Positions 1 through 15,500 of a stretch of 64,000 nucleotides of DNA are shown here, one piece after another. The DNA lies in assembly GCA_028015205.1 (NCBI GenBank), contig CM051521.1, positions 97,316,513 to 97,380,512 of the forward strand, read 5' to 3'. The stretch's first letter is position 1, and each line of letters starts with the position of its first letter. Both the position numbers and the translations under genes were made by a program. Below the pieces are notes generated by a model. That model was not told where the DNA came from. It saw only the letters and a list, made by a program, of their open reading frames with translations, and made no database searches. The DNA comes from Mytilisepta virgata. Its lineage: Eukaryota > Mollusca > Bivalvia > Mytilida > Mytilidae.

Positions 1-331
1 GTTTAAAATGCTCCAATACGACCCCTTAGTTAAACAATATTTGTGGAATTTGAAATCCCCTTAATTTTATCCCCACGAAATCATTTCCACTAGCAAATCC
101 ACAAAACTTTTAACCCCACGAAATTACTGATTATACAGTAAATACTTGTATATCATATTAATAAAAGAGGATTAGGACTCAAAATTTGTTTTTCTGCCTA
201 AGAAAAAGAGTTATGTGTTTGTATTCCTTCACCAATATTAACTGGCCTTGATGATATATCCAGGTGTACTGAAAGTTGTGTATAAGCTCAGTAAACCAGC
301 AAATACATAACAATGTTGTATTAAATAACAG
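1..331. other. Intron, left edge of the window
   Basis: Intron sequence before the first visible exon. About the first 139 bases, with CCCCACGAAA motifs and a TACAGTA end, look like the right end of a TA-flanked element similar to the one at 5346-6151. Nothing else seen. Confidence 0.4.
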
Positions 332-523
332 GTGCTGACATAAATGCCCAAACTGAGGAAACTCAAGAAACTGCTCTGACTCTGGCTTGTTGTGGTGGGT
401 TTCTGGATGTTGCTGACTTCCTCATCAAAGCAGGAGCTGATAATGAACTTGGATGTAGTACACCACTGATGGAGGCTGCACAAGAAGGTCATCTTGAACT
501 AGTCAAATATCTGTTGAAAGCTG
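332..523 (+). CDS. mask: mask exon a: ankyrin repeats 1-2 of the visible part
   Basis: First exon in the window. Acceptor ..aataacag, donor gtaagatt; enters with 2 nt finishing a Gly codon, leaves with 1 nt. Encodes ADINAQTEETQETALTLACC and the next repeat STPLMEAAQEGHLELVKYLL, almost identical to human ANKHD1. Earlier exons lie left of the window. Confidence 0.93.
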
Positions 524-3500
524 GTAAGATTATATTTAAAATAAGCCTTCATATGATTTCTGTTTAATTACTTATGCAGGTTTTAAGAAGATTTAATATT
601 TAGATGTTTTACACATATGATAATTATTCTTCCATGTCACTTTTAGCTCACCAGGCCAAAGGCCATGTGAGCTTTGTCATCACTTGGCATCTGTCGTCCA
701 TCCGTCTGTCTGTGAACTTTTACATTTTAATCTCCTCTGAAACCCCTGGAATATTGAACTGAACTTAGTCTGAAGCTTCTGTGGAAGGTCCTTCACAAAG
801 TTTGCATAAATCATCCCGGTCCGTGAAACAAAATGGCCGCCATTAGCATTTACATGTTCTCATTGGTCTAAATTTAAAACTTCTCTGAAACTGTAAGCCC
901 AAAAGAATTGATATTTGGTATGGAGCATCTATGGAAGGACCTTTACAAAGTTTGCATAAATCATCCTGGTTGGTGAAATAAAATGGCCACCATTAGCATT
1001 TTCATGTTCTGATTGGTCCAAATTTAAAACTTCTCCTCTGAAACCGTAAAGCCAAATGAACTAAATTTTGGTATGGAGCATCTATGAAAGGTCCTTTACA
1101 AACTTTGCATAAATTATCATAGTCTGTGAAACAAAATGGCCATCAGTAGCCTTTATATGTTCTCATTGGTCAAATTTTAAAATTTTTCACCCCTGAAACC
1201 GTTTGGCCAAATGAACTTATACTTGGTATGAAGCATCTATGGAAGGTCATTTACAAAGTTTCCAGAAATCAACCTAGTCCATCAAATCAAATCAAAAGTT
1301 TGTGACTCCCAGGTGAGCGATACATGCTCAGCCCTCTGAGCATCTTGTTCAAATGTAGAACAAGATACATATATAGGCATTAATCTATTATTATTAGTGA
1401 CAAAGATCAATACATTACCAAGGGAATAATCAAATGTTTACCAAATAAAGAATATAGAGGATTGTTGTTTACATCAGATGTTTTTTTGAAAGAAGCCTAA
1501 ACATGGCCTTAAAGGCCAGGTGAGCTATTGCCATCACTTGGCATCTGTCACCCGACGTAAACTTTCCTTTAAAGATCTTCTCCCCTGAAACCACTGGGCC
1601 AATTGGGACCAAACTTTGGTGCAATAGTCCTTGGGTGCCCCCCTCCCCTTATAAAATGTTGAGGCATCTCCGACTTCCTACCTACATGGCTGCTCTTAAT
1701 AGAAAAAGATAAAAGGTGGGATGAATCTTTTTAGCTCACCTGGCCTAAAAGGCCACTTGAGCTATTGCCATCACTTTGCATTCGTTAACTTCACATTTCA
1801 GTCTTCTCCAAAACCCAATGGCCAATTGAAACCGAACTTATTGGGGCTGTTCATTGAAAGGTCCTCTACAAAGTTTGTTTTTGGTTCTGTTCCAAAATTC
1901 AACATGCCTGCCAGGGACCTTTTTGCACTGATTGGTTGAAATTTTAAAAATCTTCTCTGAAACTACAAAAGCAATTTAATTGTTTTATTGCAGGAATATT
2001 CCTTACATGGTCTTCTACAAAGTTTATGTTTTATTAGCTGATCTGAAATCCAAGATGGCTGCCACCATAGGTCACATTTAACATAGGATCCCCTGGGAAG
2101 TACATACAAACATCTTCTTGTCAGAAACCTTTTATTATGCTTGAATGATCAGATAATGGTCCTTAACAAAATTGATGGCAAACAATGATCATTAGATGGT
2201 CCCCTTTCATACCTGGCCTGTCAATCAAGATGGCCACCAAGGCTGAACTTAGTTTAACATAGAACCTATGGGAAAATTTAATTTGCAGATCATCATACCT
2301 TAAACTTGGCCATATGGAACCAAACTAATGCCAGCAATGGTCCTCTTTCAGAAATGTGGTTGATAACCATGAATGTCAACTAAGATGGCCACCACACCCT
2401 AACTGTGTTAAGCATTGTACCTATGGCAAAAACAGCCAAGATAAATTTTCAATCCTCCTGAAAGTGGACAAGTTAAATCCAGGTGAGCGATACATGCTCT
2501 TGAGAGCCTCTAGTTTTATGAAACTACATGGCCAATTAGAACTAGATTTGGCAGCAATGATCCATAGGAATGGGGTCTTATTTGCAAATGGGTAACGATG
2601 TGCTTGTTATTGAAATATTAAACAAAAATCTTATATTTTAGGAAGAATATAAAGTTGGATTTTTTGGGGGTGGGGAGGGGGCCAGATACTATAAAATCAC
2701 AATATGTGGCTCTTGATATTAGAACTGCCTCCCTCCACTATTGTCCCGTATTGACTCATTTGATATTATTTACAGGTTCTAATGTTCATGCCCAAACAGG
2801 GACAGGTGATACAGCTTTAACATATGCTTGTGAAAATGGACACACTGATGTGGCAGAAGTCTTACTGCTTCATGGAGCTGAACTTGTAAGTTACTGAGAA
2901 GAAATAATAAATCTGGTGGAAACCATCCAAATCAGTGTTTAAAAGGATTTCTTACAAGATATTTCAAATCAAGAAGAAATAGCAAATTTTATAGAAAAAA
3001 TTAGACTTGATCTTAAAACTAGCACTATTTACATTTTCAGTAGAATCTAGATTTCACGAAAACTTTTGAAATTAAATTTGAGTCATCGATAATTTGTGCC
3101 ATTGATTAATTATTAATTTTTAAAAATCTATAAATATTGGTAAATTTAAAGAAATATTTTAACAGTGGGATTGGTAACAAATATTGCATGATTTGTTTGA
3201 TACGTAATTTCAATTATTAGGAGCATGAATCTGAGGGAGGAAGAACACCATTGATGAAAGCTGCAAGAGCTGGCTATTTATGCACTGTTCAGTTTCTTAT
3301 CAGCAAAGGTAGTATAAATTATTTTATTCTATAAACAGAAAATTCTGAGAAAATATTTGACTGTCTTGCATATAGTAACTTTGGTGTAAGAGTGATGTGG
3401 GGTTAATGTACATACATTCATTAATTTTATATAACAGATAAAGCAAGTGAAGAGCACAGTTTGAAAATCAATGTTAAGTTTTCATTAACGATGGAAAACT

Positions 3501-6500
3501 CACCGTAAAGCATCAAAATTATTTCTAGTGTTGACTGGGCATTCTAGAAATTGTTGAATGTGAAGTTTTATTATGCAAATCTGCCATAGCAGACTTCTAT
3601 TAAATTTCATAACATATACATTTTCTAGAATTTTGTATCGGATACCTCTGCTGTCAAATGGCCTGTTTTATAATTGAATGAGGCAATGGGGCATCCAGCA
3701 TGTTCCATTTATAAAACTGAAATTGAATCAATACAAACAAATGATTTGCTACTAGGCTTTGGTATGACCATTTTCTTTATTCTTTTACATATACCTGGTA
3801 TGTACCATCCCTTGATAAAATCTATGTAAAGGATAAATTCTTGGTATAACTATATATCTCATATCTATTTTCGGACATCCAGGGGCTCCAGTCAAATTTT
3901 AACAGGCATATTTATGTGTGAGGAATTTATGGCTAATTGTAAGATGCATATAAGCATTTATGTTTAACAATTAGAAAAGGGACAACTGAACTGTGTTGAA
4001 AAATATTGATACTGGTAATTTTCTCAAGGAATTTGAGATTTCATGTGTTGGTAATTTATCATCACTTTTCTCCTGAAAGAAGATGATTATCAGATTTCTT
4101 TTTAGCTCACCTGGCCATAGGCCATGTGAGCTTTTGCCATCACTTGGCGTCCAGCGTCCGGCATCCGTTAACTTTCACATATTGATCATCTCCTCTAAAA
4201 CCAGTGGAGCAAATTTAACCAAAGTTTACAGGAATGATGTACGGAAGGTCCTATATTGAGATTGTTGATATTTTTCTGATCTGCTGTAAAACATTTCTAC
4301 CAGTGCAGGACAGTTTAACATTGGACCCTATGGGAAAACAGGTTAAAGTTCATCTCCTCTGAAACTACTTGAGCAAATTTAACCAAACTGTTCTGGAATG
4401 ATGTATGGAAGGTCCTTTGGAGGGATTGCTCATTTCGTTCGAATGTGACAAACATCATGGCTGACAGCAGGAACATAGTTTAACATACAATGTACATGCC
4501 TATGGAAAAAAACATATTTTGATCATCTCCTCTAAAACTATAATAGCAAATTGAATAAAACTTTACTGGAATGATGTATGGAAGGTCCTTTACAAAGTTC
4601 GCTCATTATGTTCAAATCTGAGAAAAACATGGCCGCCAGAGGGGAAATATTTTTAACTTTGGACCCTATTAGAAAAATATATTTTGATCATCTGCTCTGA
4701 AACTTTTGAAGCAAATTCAACCAAAGAATTAATGGAAGTTTGTAGAAGCATTTTGTCATGTGAGCGATACAGGCTCAGCCCACTGAGCCTCTAGTTCCAT
4801 TATTCTGTCATTGTATTTTTATATTGAATTTATTTTGCTCAATTGAAATGAAAAATTGCTTAGATGGAAGGAATGGAATAAAAAAAAATATTTTATCAGG
4901 TCGAAGTCATTGCTGTCACAGAATGACAGAAAATCAAATGTGATAAAGAAAATTTAATTTTCTTATATTGGTAAGCAGAAGAAATGTAATGATTTATGTC
5001 AGAGGGTGTATCACATGCTTTGTTGTGTAAACTGCAAAACCTGTCATAGTTCAGACAGCTAGAAAGGGTTGCTAGTATTTGATTATCTTGTCTATCAACA
5101 TATCAAGGCATTTATCCTTTAATTTTTTTTTAACGTGTCTTTTAAATTTTTTATTAACAGGAGCAGATGTAAACAGATCAACCTCTACCAATGACCATAC
5201 AGTTTTGTCCTTGGCTTGTGCAGGAGGACATCTAGCTGTTGTTGAATTACTGTTGGCCCATGGAGCCGATCCCATTCATAAACTCAAGGTGAATTTTAAA
5301 ATGTTTTTTAGATAAACTAAAGAAATGTGTGTACTTTCATCATAATACTGTGGATTCATTTATTTTCGTGGATACCAATTTTCGTGGATAGAGGGAAAAG
5401 GGAATTTCATGGGATACCTAAATTCGTGGATTGCTGGCTTAGAAAAAAATATAACAAGTTGTTGAAATACTTAAATTCGTGGCTTGGCACATCAGATATC
5501 AGGAAAATACTGCGACAAAACGTCCCGATCAGACTTGATATTGTACAGTAAAGTACTGATTTAAAGCGCTCATTAAACAAAAGTCTTGACAAACAGATTC
5601 TTTATATTTTTAACGGAACAATCAAAATTTAACAAGATTAACAAAATCCGTAATTATTTACTTATTAGGTTAAACGTGTGAAATATATATTGACAAAATT
5701 GCAATCACTTGTCACCCAATACCTCGGGGCATATACATATATATTTTTATTCCGATTACGATCAATAATTTCTGCTTTATTATCTTTTGACAAGATGTTT
5801 TTACTATAATTTATGAGAAAGTCTGTATTGTTTAGGTCTACGTAGGATTAAGATTTTTCTTGAATGTTGGAATAAAAAAAAACGGAAAATTGTTTGAGCG
5901 TTTATATGTTACCAAAGACGAAATTACATGAGACACTGTGTCCTCTGTGGATTTAGCTAAGTCATCATATGTCAGAATTCAAGTACATGCTTTAAAAACG
6001 CAATTGTTCAAAACTCCGTGGTTTCAAACTTCAGTGCATTTAAACAAGAGTAAAAATATTATTTTTTGTTGGATATTTAAATTCATGGTTTACTGGGACC
6101 CACGAAAACCACGAAAATTGGTATACAACGAATTTTAATGAATCCACAGTATATAAAAATATCTCTCTTTAATACTGGGAGCCTTTGGCCTATTCAGTGT
6201 TTGTAACTGTTTATCACAAGCTTATGAATACCAAACGAAAACATGGTGTAAATAGTTTATAAACAAACAATGCAGAAAAGTTGGTGATGTTCTGTCTTAT
6301 ACAGCTTACCAGATATCTCAATTTCTAAACATTCTGTTTTTTTTTTAAGACTGATTAGTAAAATTCTTTTTGTTAGGATGGTTCAACCATGATAATTGAA
6401 GCTGCCAAAGGTGGACATACCCAGGTTGTGAAGCTGCTTTTAGAATATCCGAACAGAGTTATAATGAATGGTTCACCTGAGTTAGAACAACTTCCAGAAC

Positions 6501-9500
6501 CACATTTAAATGAGGTAATACATGTCAAATTGTGTAATTCAGACTTTTTATATATTTTAGCTCACCTGACCCAAAGGGTCAATTGAGCTATTCTCATTAC
6601 TTGGCGTCTGTCGTCGTCCGTTAACTTTTACTAAAATCTTCCCTGAAAATACTGAGCCAAATGGAACCAAACTTGGCCACAAGCATTATTAGGGTATCTA
6701 GTTTAAAAAATATGTCCCATGACCCCACCTTCCAAACAGCATGGCTAAAAATAGAACATAGGGGTAAACTGCAGTTTTTGATATATCTCAAAAACTAAAG
6801 CATTTAGAGCAAACCTGGGAAATCAAATTTTTGTGTTCTCTGAAATTACTGAGATAATTTTGATAATAATTAGTTGGAATGATATCTGGAAGATTCTCTT
6901 TAACCCTCATTTGATTGGCCATCAAATTATAGGATTTCCCTTTTATTTCAAGTGTTTGAAAGAGTAATATCTTATTAACTTTCCTGTTCATGTCACAACA
7001 TTTACTATCAAAAAAGTCAAGTGCACATGGTACTACACATGTCTTAGTTATTAACCCCTACTTGTAGTTTAAAGCTTGTTCAGTTTTTGTTTTCATACTT
7101 TATTATTCTAAAACCTATCCTTTTTCACTTGATATTCCTTGTTGGTGGGTTTTATATTCATTATATGATTACAGTGCTGTCAAACTCGATCAAATTTAAA
7201 AATCAATATAATTCTGGGGGTATACGTATTTATCAGAGACTTAAATTAGTGTAGTCGTATATAGAAGAAAATTTTTAAAGCGTTAATGTGGAATTAGAAA
7301 TTTTAATTTTTCTATATATAAAATTCGCTGCAAGTGGTTATTATACCCCCGCTTTTGCAGGGGTATATAGTATTTGTTGTCCATCCGTTCATCCAACCTT
7401 TGTATCCGCAACTCCTCCTAAACTACTGAATGGAATTTGATGAAACTCTCAGAGAATCTTCATCCCATGATGGCATTGTGCACCCCCTATTTTAGAATTT
7501 GATCGGACCAATTTTTGGGGTTTCCCATAGAAAAACATGGACTTTGACTTTCAATGTGATAGGGGGTACCATGATGCCATCCGCATCTCCTCCTAAACCA
7601 CTGTATGGAACTTGATGAAACTTTCAGAGGATCTTTATAACATGATGCCATAGTGCACCTCCTATTATAGATTTTGATCTGATGAATACTTGGGGTTACC
7701 CATACCAAAACATGGACTTTGACATTCATTATGATAGGGGTACCATGATGCCATCCGCAACTCCTCCTAAACCACTTAAAAGGGAATTCCATGAGACTTT
7801 CAGAGAATCTTTTTCACATGATTCCATAGTGCACCTCCTATTTTAGATTTTGATCTGACCAACTTTTTGGGTTTTCCATAGCAAAACATTGACTTTGCCA
7901 TTCCTTGTGATAGGAGGTGCAGGGGTATCAATTAGTGAGCTCACAGTATTTCTAGTTTTGTCATGAGAGTCAATCAGGTTCATAGGAGTCTCTATTTTTT
8001 ATTCAGCCTGTATTAATTAAAATTTAAATCATGATTGGGTAAAATAAAACTTTTCTTTTGACACCCCTATGATATTCTGTTACTACCCTAACCTCGTATG
8101 ATTATGGGATTGTTTTTTATAAGATAAAGAATGAGGGAATCTAGTTGTAAATGTGTAAATATAAGATATTGTATTTTGTAATAAAACATACACATGTACG
8201 TAAATCCTTTAAAATTGTAGGCAAGAGTACCAATGCATGGCCTTGGGAACATTGTACCTCCTAGTGATCCAGATTCAGCAAGTTCTGCTAACTTCATAAC
8301 CATTCCACCAGGTAATAAACATCATTTACTCTATTTTATTTTCAGTTTTAAAAAGATATTTGTAGATTATATTTCTTTCACTTGTAAAATAGTGTACTGG
8401 CTTCAGTTTCATAAAATATAAACCATTAAATTTTCAATTGTTTTATTGGTAATCTGTTGATTGGAATGTTTTGGACCTACATATTTTGAATTGTTCATTG
8501 AGGAACATCTTTATCTTTATAAATTAATTTTTTTTTACATGGTACAGCTCAAATTGAAATGCAAATTTAAAAGATGGAACCTAAAAGCATGCATTTTATT
8601 AAGAGCAAATATATATAGTAATGAAATGATATACATCTACATAAGTTTATTCATACCATGAAGAACATGAGTTGAAATAAAATCAATAGTAATTAAAACT
8701 AGTAAAAAACAAAAATCATCTTTAAATGGATTTTGTGGGGATATTTTTGTATTTATATAGTTAAAATTGTGAAATTTCCACTCGGTATACTAGCTTTGTA
8801 ATTGAAGACAGCCCAAATATACATGTAACAGGTTAAGATAATTTGCCGCTGTCTGATGTATGCCTGTCGATCCAATATCTGTGACTTTTAGACAGGTAGT
8901 GTTAATGTGATTAATTAGTGATTTTTCTTTTTTTCAAGAAGTAATGCATTTTATAATTTATCCTTTCAAAAGTTAACATTTCTTTGTTTTGAAATACCTT
9001 TAGTTTTATATATATACAGAATTTACAGTAGTCATTGAATAATATTGTCCTGGTAACATAAATTCTTCCAAAAACATAAAATACCTTTCATAGGGAAATA
9101 TACTCTCATTTGACTTCAAATTTTTAACAAGTCGGCAGTTTTACATTTTCATTTAATCTGCCAGTTTCGACAAGTTTTGTATTTCATATAAAAAAAAAAT
9201 TGGCAGTATTTATTTAAAAACCCTTACAGAAGATGTGATTATTTTTTAAAGGAACACAGAATATGAAAAAACTTCAAGAAAAAGAATTTAATATTGCTGC
9301 CAGGAATAATGAACAACAAATATTGAAAAACATGCAGAATTCAATTAAGAGAAACCATAATGGGAATGGTGGAGGAAAGGTTGGAAAGACAACAAGTATC
9401 ATGACACCTACAACTCCTATGACTATGGAAAATACTGCCTCTAACCCTGAACAAGACACAACAACAGACCAATCAGAACATACGGTTGATGTCAAGGCCA

Positions 9501-12500
9501 CTGAGAGGTTAGAGGCAATTATTAATAATGTAATGGCCAATGAACTGGATAATTCGGCATCAACCAGAGAAGAACAGATCCTCAGAAAGCAACAGATTTT
9601 ACAAGAATTGCAGAAAGTAGAGAAGGAGCTACAAGAGAAAGCTCAAGCACAACTGATTCTCAGTGCTCACCATCAACTGGAGCAACAACAACAGCAGCAA
9701 CAGCTTCATCAAGTATTACAGCAGGGAGCTAAGGCATTACAAAATAAATTAGATGCTCAAGTTAAACGTAAACAGGAAGAGTTGACCTCTCCTGATGACC
9801 TGACAATGGAAGAACTTTGCATTGAATCATCTGTAGACCCAGAACCTTCCAATGATCTAGATAAGCAGATTAGTAATATATTAACTATGGATGGATCTAC
9901 AGCTGTGGGACAAATTGTCTTTCCAAACATCCCATATGAAGGGGTGATCCCTGTAACTTCTAGTCAACCGTTAGACGATGGAAGTCAGATGGTAGATAAC
10001 AAGGAGTTGTGGATGAGGAATAATGGAAATACACCAAAAAGGAATGGTAATAAAAATATAAGGACTGCCAGAAACAACCAAACTATAACCTCTACAACAT
10101 CAACTGTAACTACATCAGCTTCTGTTGTCAATGGTATCCTAACACCAGAACAGGAGAATGGTAAGTCTTAAATGGAAAAATACTGACATTTTCAGTGTTG
10201 AATTAACATACATGTATAGAAAAATATGATAGATTAATTTGAATGCTGTTTATAAATAAGTGTAAAAGTTTCTCACTGGTAACACAATTTTAGTAGTAAA
10301 GTTAAAATTTATTTTTTGTTTAGTATTAAGGTTATTCAATGGTGATATCAGTTTGTAAAAGTTGTTCACAGGTTTTTGCAGTAAAAGATTATTTAACCAT
10401 TGAATAACAGGGTTTGATGACTTGCTGTTTGTAGCCTATGAATGAAATTAGTCAGCCACATGATTCTTTTATCATTTAAATGATTTAGTTTACTTATATA
10501 CATGTTGAGAATGATGATAAAATATATATTTTTCAGCAATTACCCAAGAAATTCCCCAGATAGGAAGTCCAGGATCTCTTACCCTTGCCGCTTACAAGCA
10601 ACAGCAAATATCCATAAGACAGCAACAACAACAAATACAAGTTCAGCAACAACAAACTCAGACCATCCAGTTTCCGCAGTTAACCCTTACACCTGAACAA
10701 CAAGAACAACTGTTACAGATGTTGTCTCAACCAAACTTTGCTGCACAGCAGCAGTTGGCTTCTCAACACATTCCCATTGCTGGACAACAAATTGTTCAGC
10801 AGCAGACTATTGGGCAACAAATAAGCCAACTGCAGCCATATATTCAACCACAGCAACCACAAACTGTTCAGGCTCTTCCACAGGCATTTATACCACAGCC
10901 ACTTCTTCAGCCTCACTTAGTAACACAACAGCAGCAGTTGTCACAGCAACAACAACAACAATTACTGCAGCAACAACAGCAGGCCCAACTTCTACAGCAC
11001 CAGTTACAACAACAAATTAAACAACCATCACCAGTACCACCTACAAGCATGCCAAAAAATCAGCGTCCTAAACGTCATCTGTACAACAACCAGACAGTCA
11101 CAGGGATGCAGAGTATAGAGAATATAACACCACCTCCTTCAACTCCATTGACACCAAATCCCTCTCCAGCATCTCCACAGAGCATTTCCCCACTTTGTGC
11201 TCCACCAGACCTGGATTCCCAAACTGAGAGTAATCATGACACGGCATTGACTTTAGCTTGTCATGGAGGTCATGCTGAACTTGTCAGTCTGTTACTGTCG
11301 AAAGGAGCTGATATTGAACATCGTGACAAGAAAGGTATTAAGACAAAAAGATTTCTTAGTGTTTAAATGTCTTAATTATGGTAAAAGAACAAACATATTA
11401 CATAACATTGGAAGGTACATGTATAAGTGAAAAAATGATTTAAGTTAAATCAAAATTTTGCTAAACTTTGTAATTTTTATTTTCCCCATATACATGTACA
11501 AAAATTGTCATAGTTGAAATTGTCCACATTGTCAATGCTATTCCATTCTTAAAAACTTTCAAGTTCCCATTAACTGTCCAGTCTACTTTAACAATTTTTT
11601 AAAATAACTAGAATGTGATGATGAATACTAATATATGTTTCAAACAAACTTATTAACTCTTTCCCCTCCCCTTCTTTTTTCCCTCATGGTTCAGTTGATT
11701 TTTTATAATTCTCTTGAAAAATAAAAAGAATGTGTTGATGAATACTGATAAATAGAATTAGCAAATATTATCAAAAAGAAATTATTACACACATTTTTTA
11801 TACGACCGCAATATTTTTGGTCGTATTGTAGTATGAGCCTGTCGTCATCGTTGTATGTCGGTGACCTGGTCTGTCAATCAAGATGGCCACCAAAGCTGAA
11901 CTTAGTTTAACATAGGACCCTATGCAAAAATTTAATTTGCAGATCATCATACCTTAAACTTGGCCATTTTTGGAACCAAGCTAATGCCAGCAATGGTCCT
12001 CTTCAGAAATGTGTTTGATAACCTTGAATGTCAACTAAGATGGCCACCACACCCTAACTTTATTTAACGTTGTACCTATGCTGAAGGTGGACAAGTTAAA
12101 TCCAGGTGAGCATTACAGCACACCCTATTGCCGGCTATCAGTATGACAGATAAAATAAGATCAGTGTTGCAGATTGCTATTAAAAACAATTGTAATTCCT
12201 ATCGTAAACCACAGGTGGGAAACAATCTTTCGTTTACGATAGCAATAATAGTTGTTTTTAAAGGTTTTGTTTGTTTGTTTAGTTGGGGTTTTACGCCGTT
12301 ATCAGCAAATTTGGCTATTTCGCGGCAGCCAAGTTTTTATTGGTGGGGGTGTGTACAGGCTATTGAGAGCCTCTAGTTTAAAAATGAATCTACATAAGAA
12401 ATAAAATAAAATTAACTTGAGTCATTTTTATTTAAATTTTGTCATTGCAGAGATAAAAGGGATTAAGGTGGCTAAAATTAGCCATTTTGCAAGACTCCTA

Positions 12501-15500
12501 AAAGTTTTGTTTTTCATCCAACTTTAATGGGGATTTTTTCTTTAATTCATCTTGTTGAGCATTTCCAGTAGTATGCCCACAGATTTCTTCAATCTTTTCG
12601 TTTTTTTTTTTTAGATATAAGGGGCTAAAAGGGCCAGAAAAGCAATATGTAATTTTTCTTTATTTTTCATCCAATTTTTATGGGAATGCCCACAGATTTC
12701 TTCAATCTTTTCGTTTTTTTTTTTAGATATAAGGGGCTAAAAGGGCCAGAAAAGCAATATGTAATTTTTCTTTATTTTTCATCCAATTTTTATGGGAATT
12801 TTTTCTTTTAATTCACCTTGGTGAATGTTTTCTTTAGTATGTAACAATTACTTCTATCTTTTATTGTTTTTTGAGATACAAGAGGTTAAACTTAGCAGTT
12901 TTGGAGGAAACATCAAAATTTATTTTTCATCCAATATTCAATGGTGATTTTTTCTTTTAATTCATTTTGATGAGTTCTTTCAGTAGTATATCAACATATT
13001 ATTATCATGTTTTACTGATCTTGAGATACAGGCATCAAAGGTGCCCAAAAAGCATGTGGCAGTCGTATCATGCTGCAATTAGCGAAGTCCTTTATAATTT
13101 CTATATAATTATTAATTATACAGACAAAAGAAAATGTTTAATAATATTATGTGTTTTATTACAGGCTTCACGCCTTTAATACTTGCTGCCACTGCAGGAC
13201 ATGTTGATGTTGTGGAGATACTCTTGGATCACGGTGCAGATATGGAGGCCCAGTCAGAAAGAACTAAAGATACCCCTCTGTCTCTGGCATGTTCTGGGGG
13301 TAGATTTGAGGTAAACTGATATAGAATGTATTCCTTTATACTTGCATACTTTTCTCATCTATGATTATCTGGTTCAGAAATATGAAAATATAAGGATATA
13401 GGGTATATTTTAACATTCCTCTTTCATGATTCACCTTGCATATATACATTGCATCTCTGTAGTACTGCAAGAGTTCTGTTACAAGGGTATTATTCTTCAT
13501 TATGATAAAGCTTTGAAATCTTTGTTTCTTAATAAATGTGTATTTGATTGAATAGGTAATAAAACAACTTTTTATGATTTAAAATCATTTTTGAAAACTT
13601 ATAATGTATCAAAAATATTGCGAAATCAGTAGATCATTTATAATAATGGATAATTGGATAACAAATTTATGAACTAGATTTTAATCTCAGAGATGTAAAA
13701 ATGCAGCTTGTTAGGCAAATAAAATTAAATGACTTTTTAGGTTGTTGAGTTATTGTTGAGCCGTGGTGCTAACAAGGAACACAGAAATGTATCTGACTAT
13801 ACTCCACTCAGTCTCGCTGCTTCTGGTGGTTACGTCAACATCATTAAACTTTTATTGTCACATGGTGCTGAAATCAACTCCAGGTAAATACAGAACAAAA
13901 TTATATACTTTAAATTATTCTGCAAGTTGTAATAGTTGACAAAAAGTTAATAAAAGCAATATTCCTGACATTTACTGGAGGATTATGATATTTAATTTTA
14001 AATCTGTAGTCTTACTTTGGTTTGTCAAAATCTGCTGAAAGAAACAAAATGTATATTAACTTAAAACATTAGAAAATTATCTATTGATTGAGTTAATACT
14101 AAATATTATTGGAACAAATTTGTAAATCCCAGCTGAGATGGAAATTAATTTAGAATGAAATTCCTTCAACTTGTTACATACACTTGTTTAATGAATTGTC
14201 GATGATGATCAGTCATTTAAAATATGATAACAATGTACTTTTTTGTTTTACAATTGAATCATCTCATGTAAAATATCTCAAAGGGTTTGATTTTGTGTAT
14301 TGAAAGATGCACTAACAATATGTTAAGCAGTATCTGGCAGTTTACTCATTTTCTGTTTTTCACTTCAACATCACCGCTGTAGACCACACTTGATGCATTA
14401 ATACAAATTTGATTCTGGCTTCATACGCATGAAAAAATCCAACTGAACTTAGTTGCAATTGTTCCATTAGGTCACATTGACTTCGACTAGATAAGGTTTC
14501 AGTGTAGTTTGCATTTAAACTAAGTATAAAAATGTTGATGGGAAATATTCCCTTGAGCATTGAAATGTCCTTAGCATTCAAACTGCATATGAACATTTTT
14601 AATGGGAATATTTGAATGTTTAAAATTTTCTGAAATATGTTTAAATATACTTTTAAGATTTTGTCTATATTAAAGAAACCGGTCCATATAACTTTAAATG
14701 GACTGTTGGGCGGGGCTGAATTATTATATAGAGTGGTGGGCGGAGCTTAATATTTATTATAATTTTTGGAACGTTTTCGTATTGAAATACATGTAAGTAT
14801 GATATACATGTAACTAATAGTTTATTACATGGAAGATCAAATGGCAGTATATGGGCCGGTTAGTTGCCCTAAAAAATTATATTGACCTCAGCTACGCTTC
14901 GGTCCACAATGTTTTCTCGGGATGACCAACCGGGCCGTATACTGCCATATGACCCTCAGTGCAATGAACTATTTGCTAAATAGTGTTTTGTTGATACATT
15001 TTAGGACAGGAAGTAAACTTGGAATATCCCCATTAATGCTGGCTGCAATGAATGGACATACTGCAGCTGTCAAACTTTTGTTGGATATGGGCAGTGATAT
15101 AAATGCACAGGTAATAATGAAATATTCTGATTGTCTAATTTTGCAGTCCCAGTTAAAAATGTGAAATCAATGAAAAACAAACATACATGTACATGTATTA
15201 TCTTTTGGACCTACCTTACCAAACAAGAGTAGATAGGTCGAAGGTATAGAAAAAAGGGGCTGTTATAAATGCTTGTTTCAGGGTATAGCTTTATGGCTGC
15301 TTGAGCACAAAGAAAAAAGAGGCCCGTGAACAGTGAATGGAGATGTATGTTGCCAAAAATTTTTTAAAATGACCCGAAGTTGTTGGCTTTTTCAGATTCA
15401 AGAGAAGTCATGTAAAAATTTTTGGTAAAGGAAAAACAACTCTTATTAGTCCCCTTCCCTACCGGCAAAGCCAAAAGGGACTTTAGGTTTGCACTCCGTC

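Noticed and set aside
9274..9540. Minus-strand 88-codon hydrophobic frame
   Set aside because: Shadow of mask exon g on the opposite strand.
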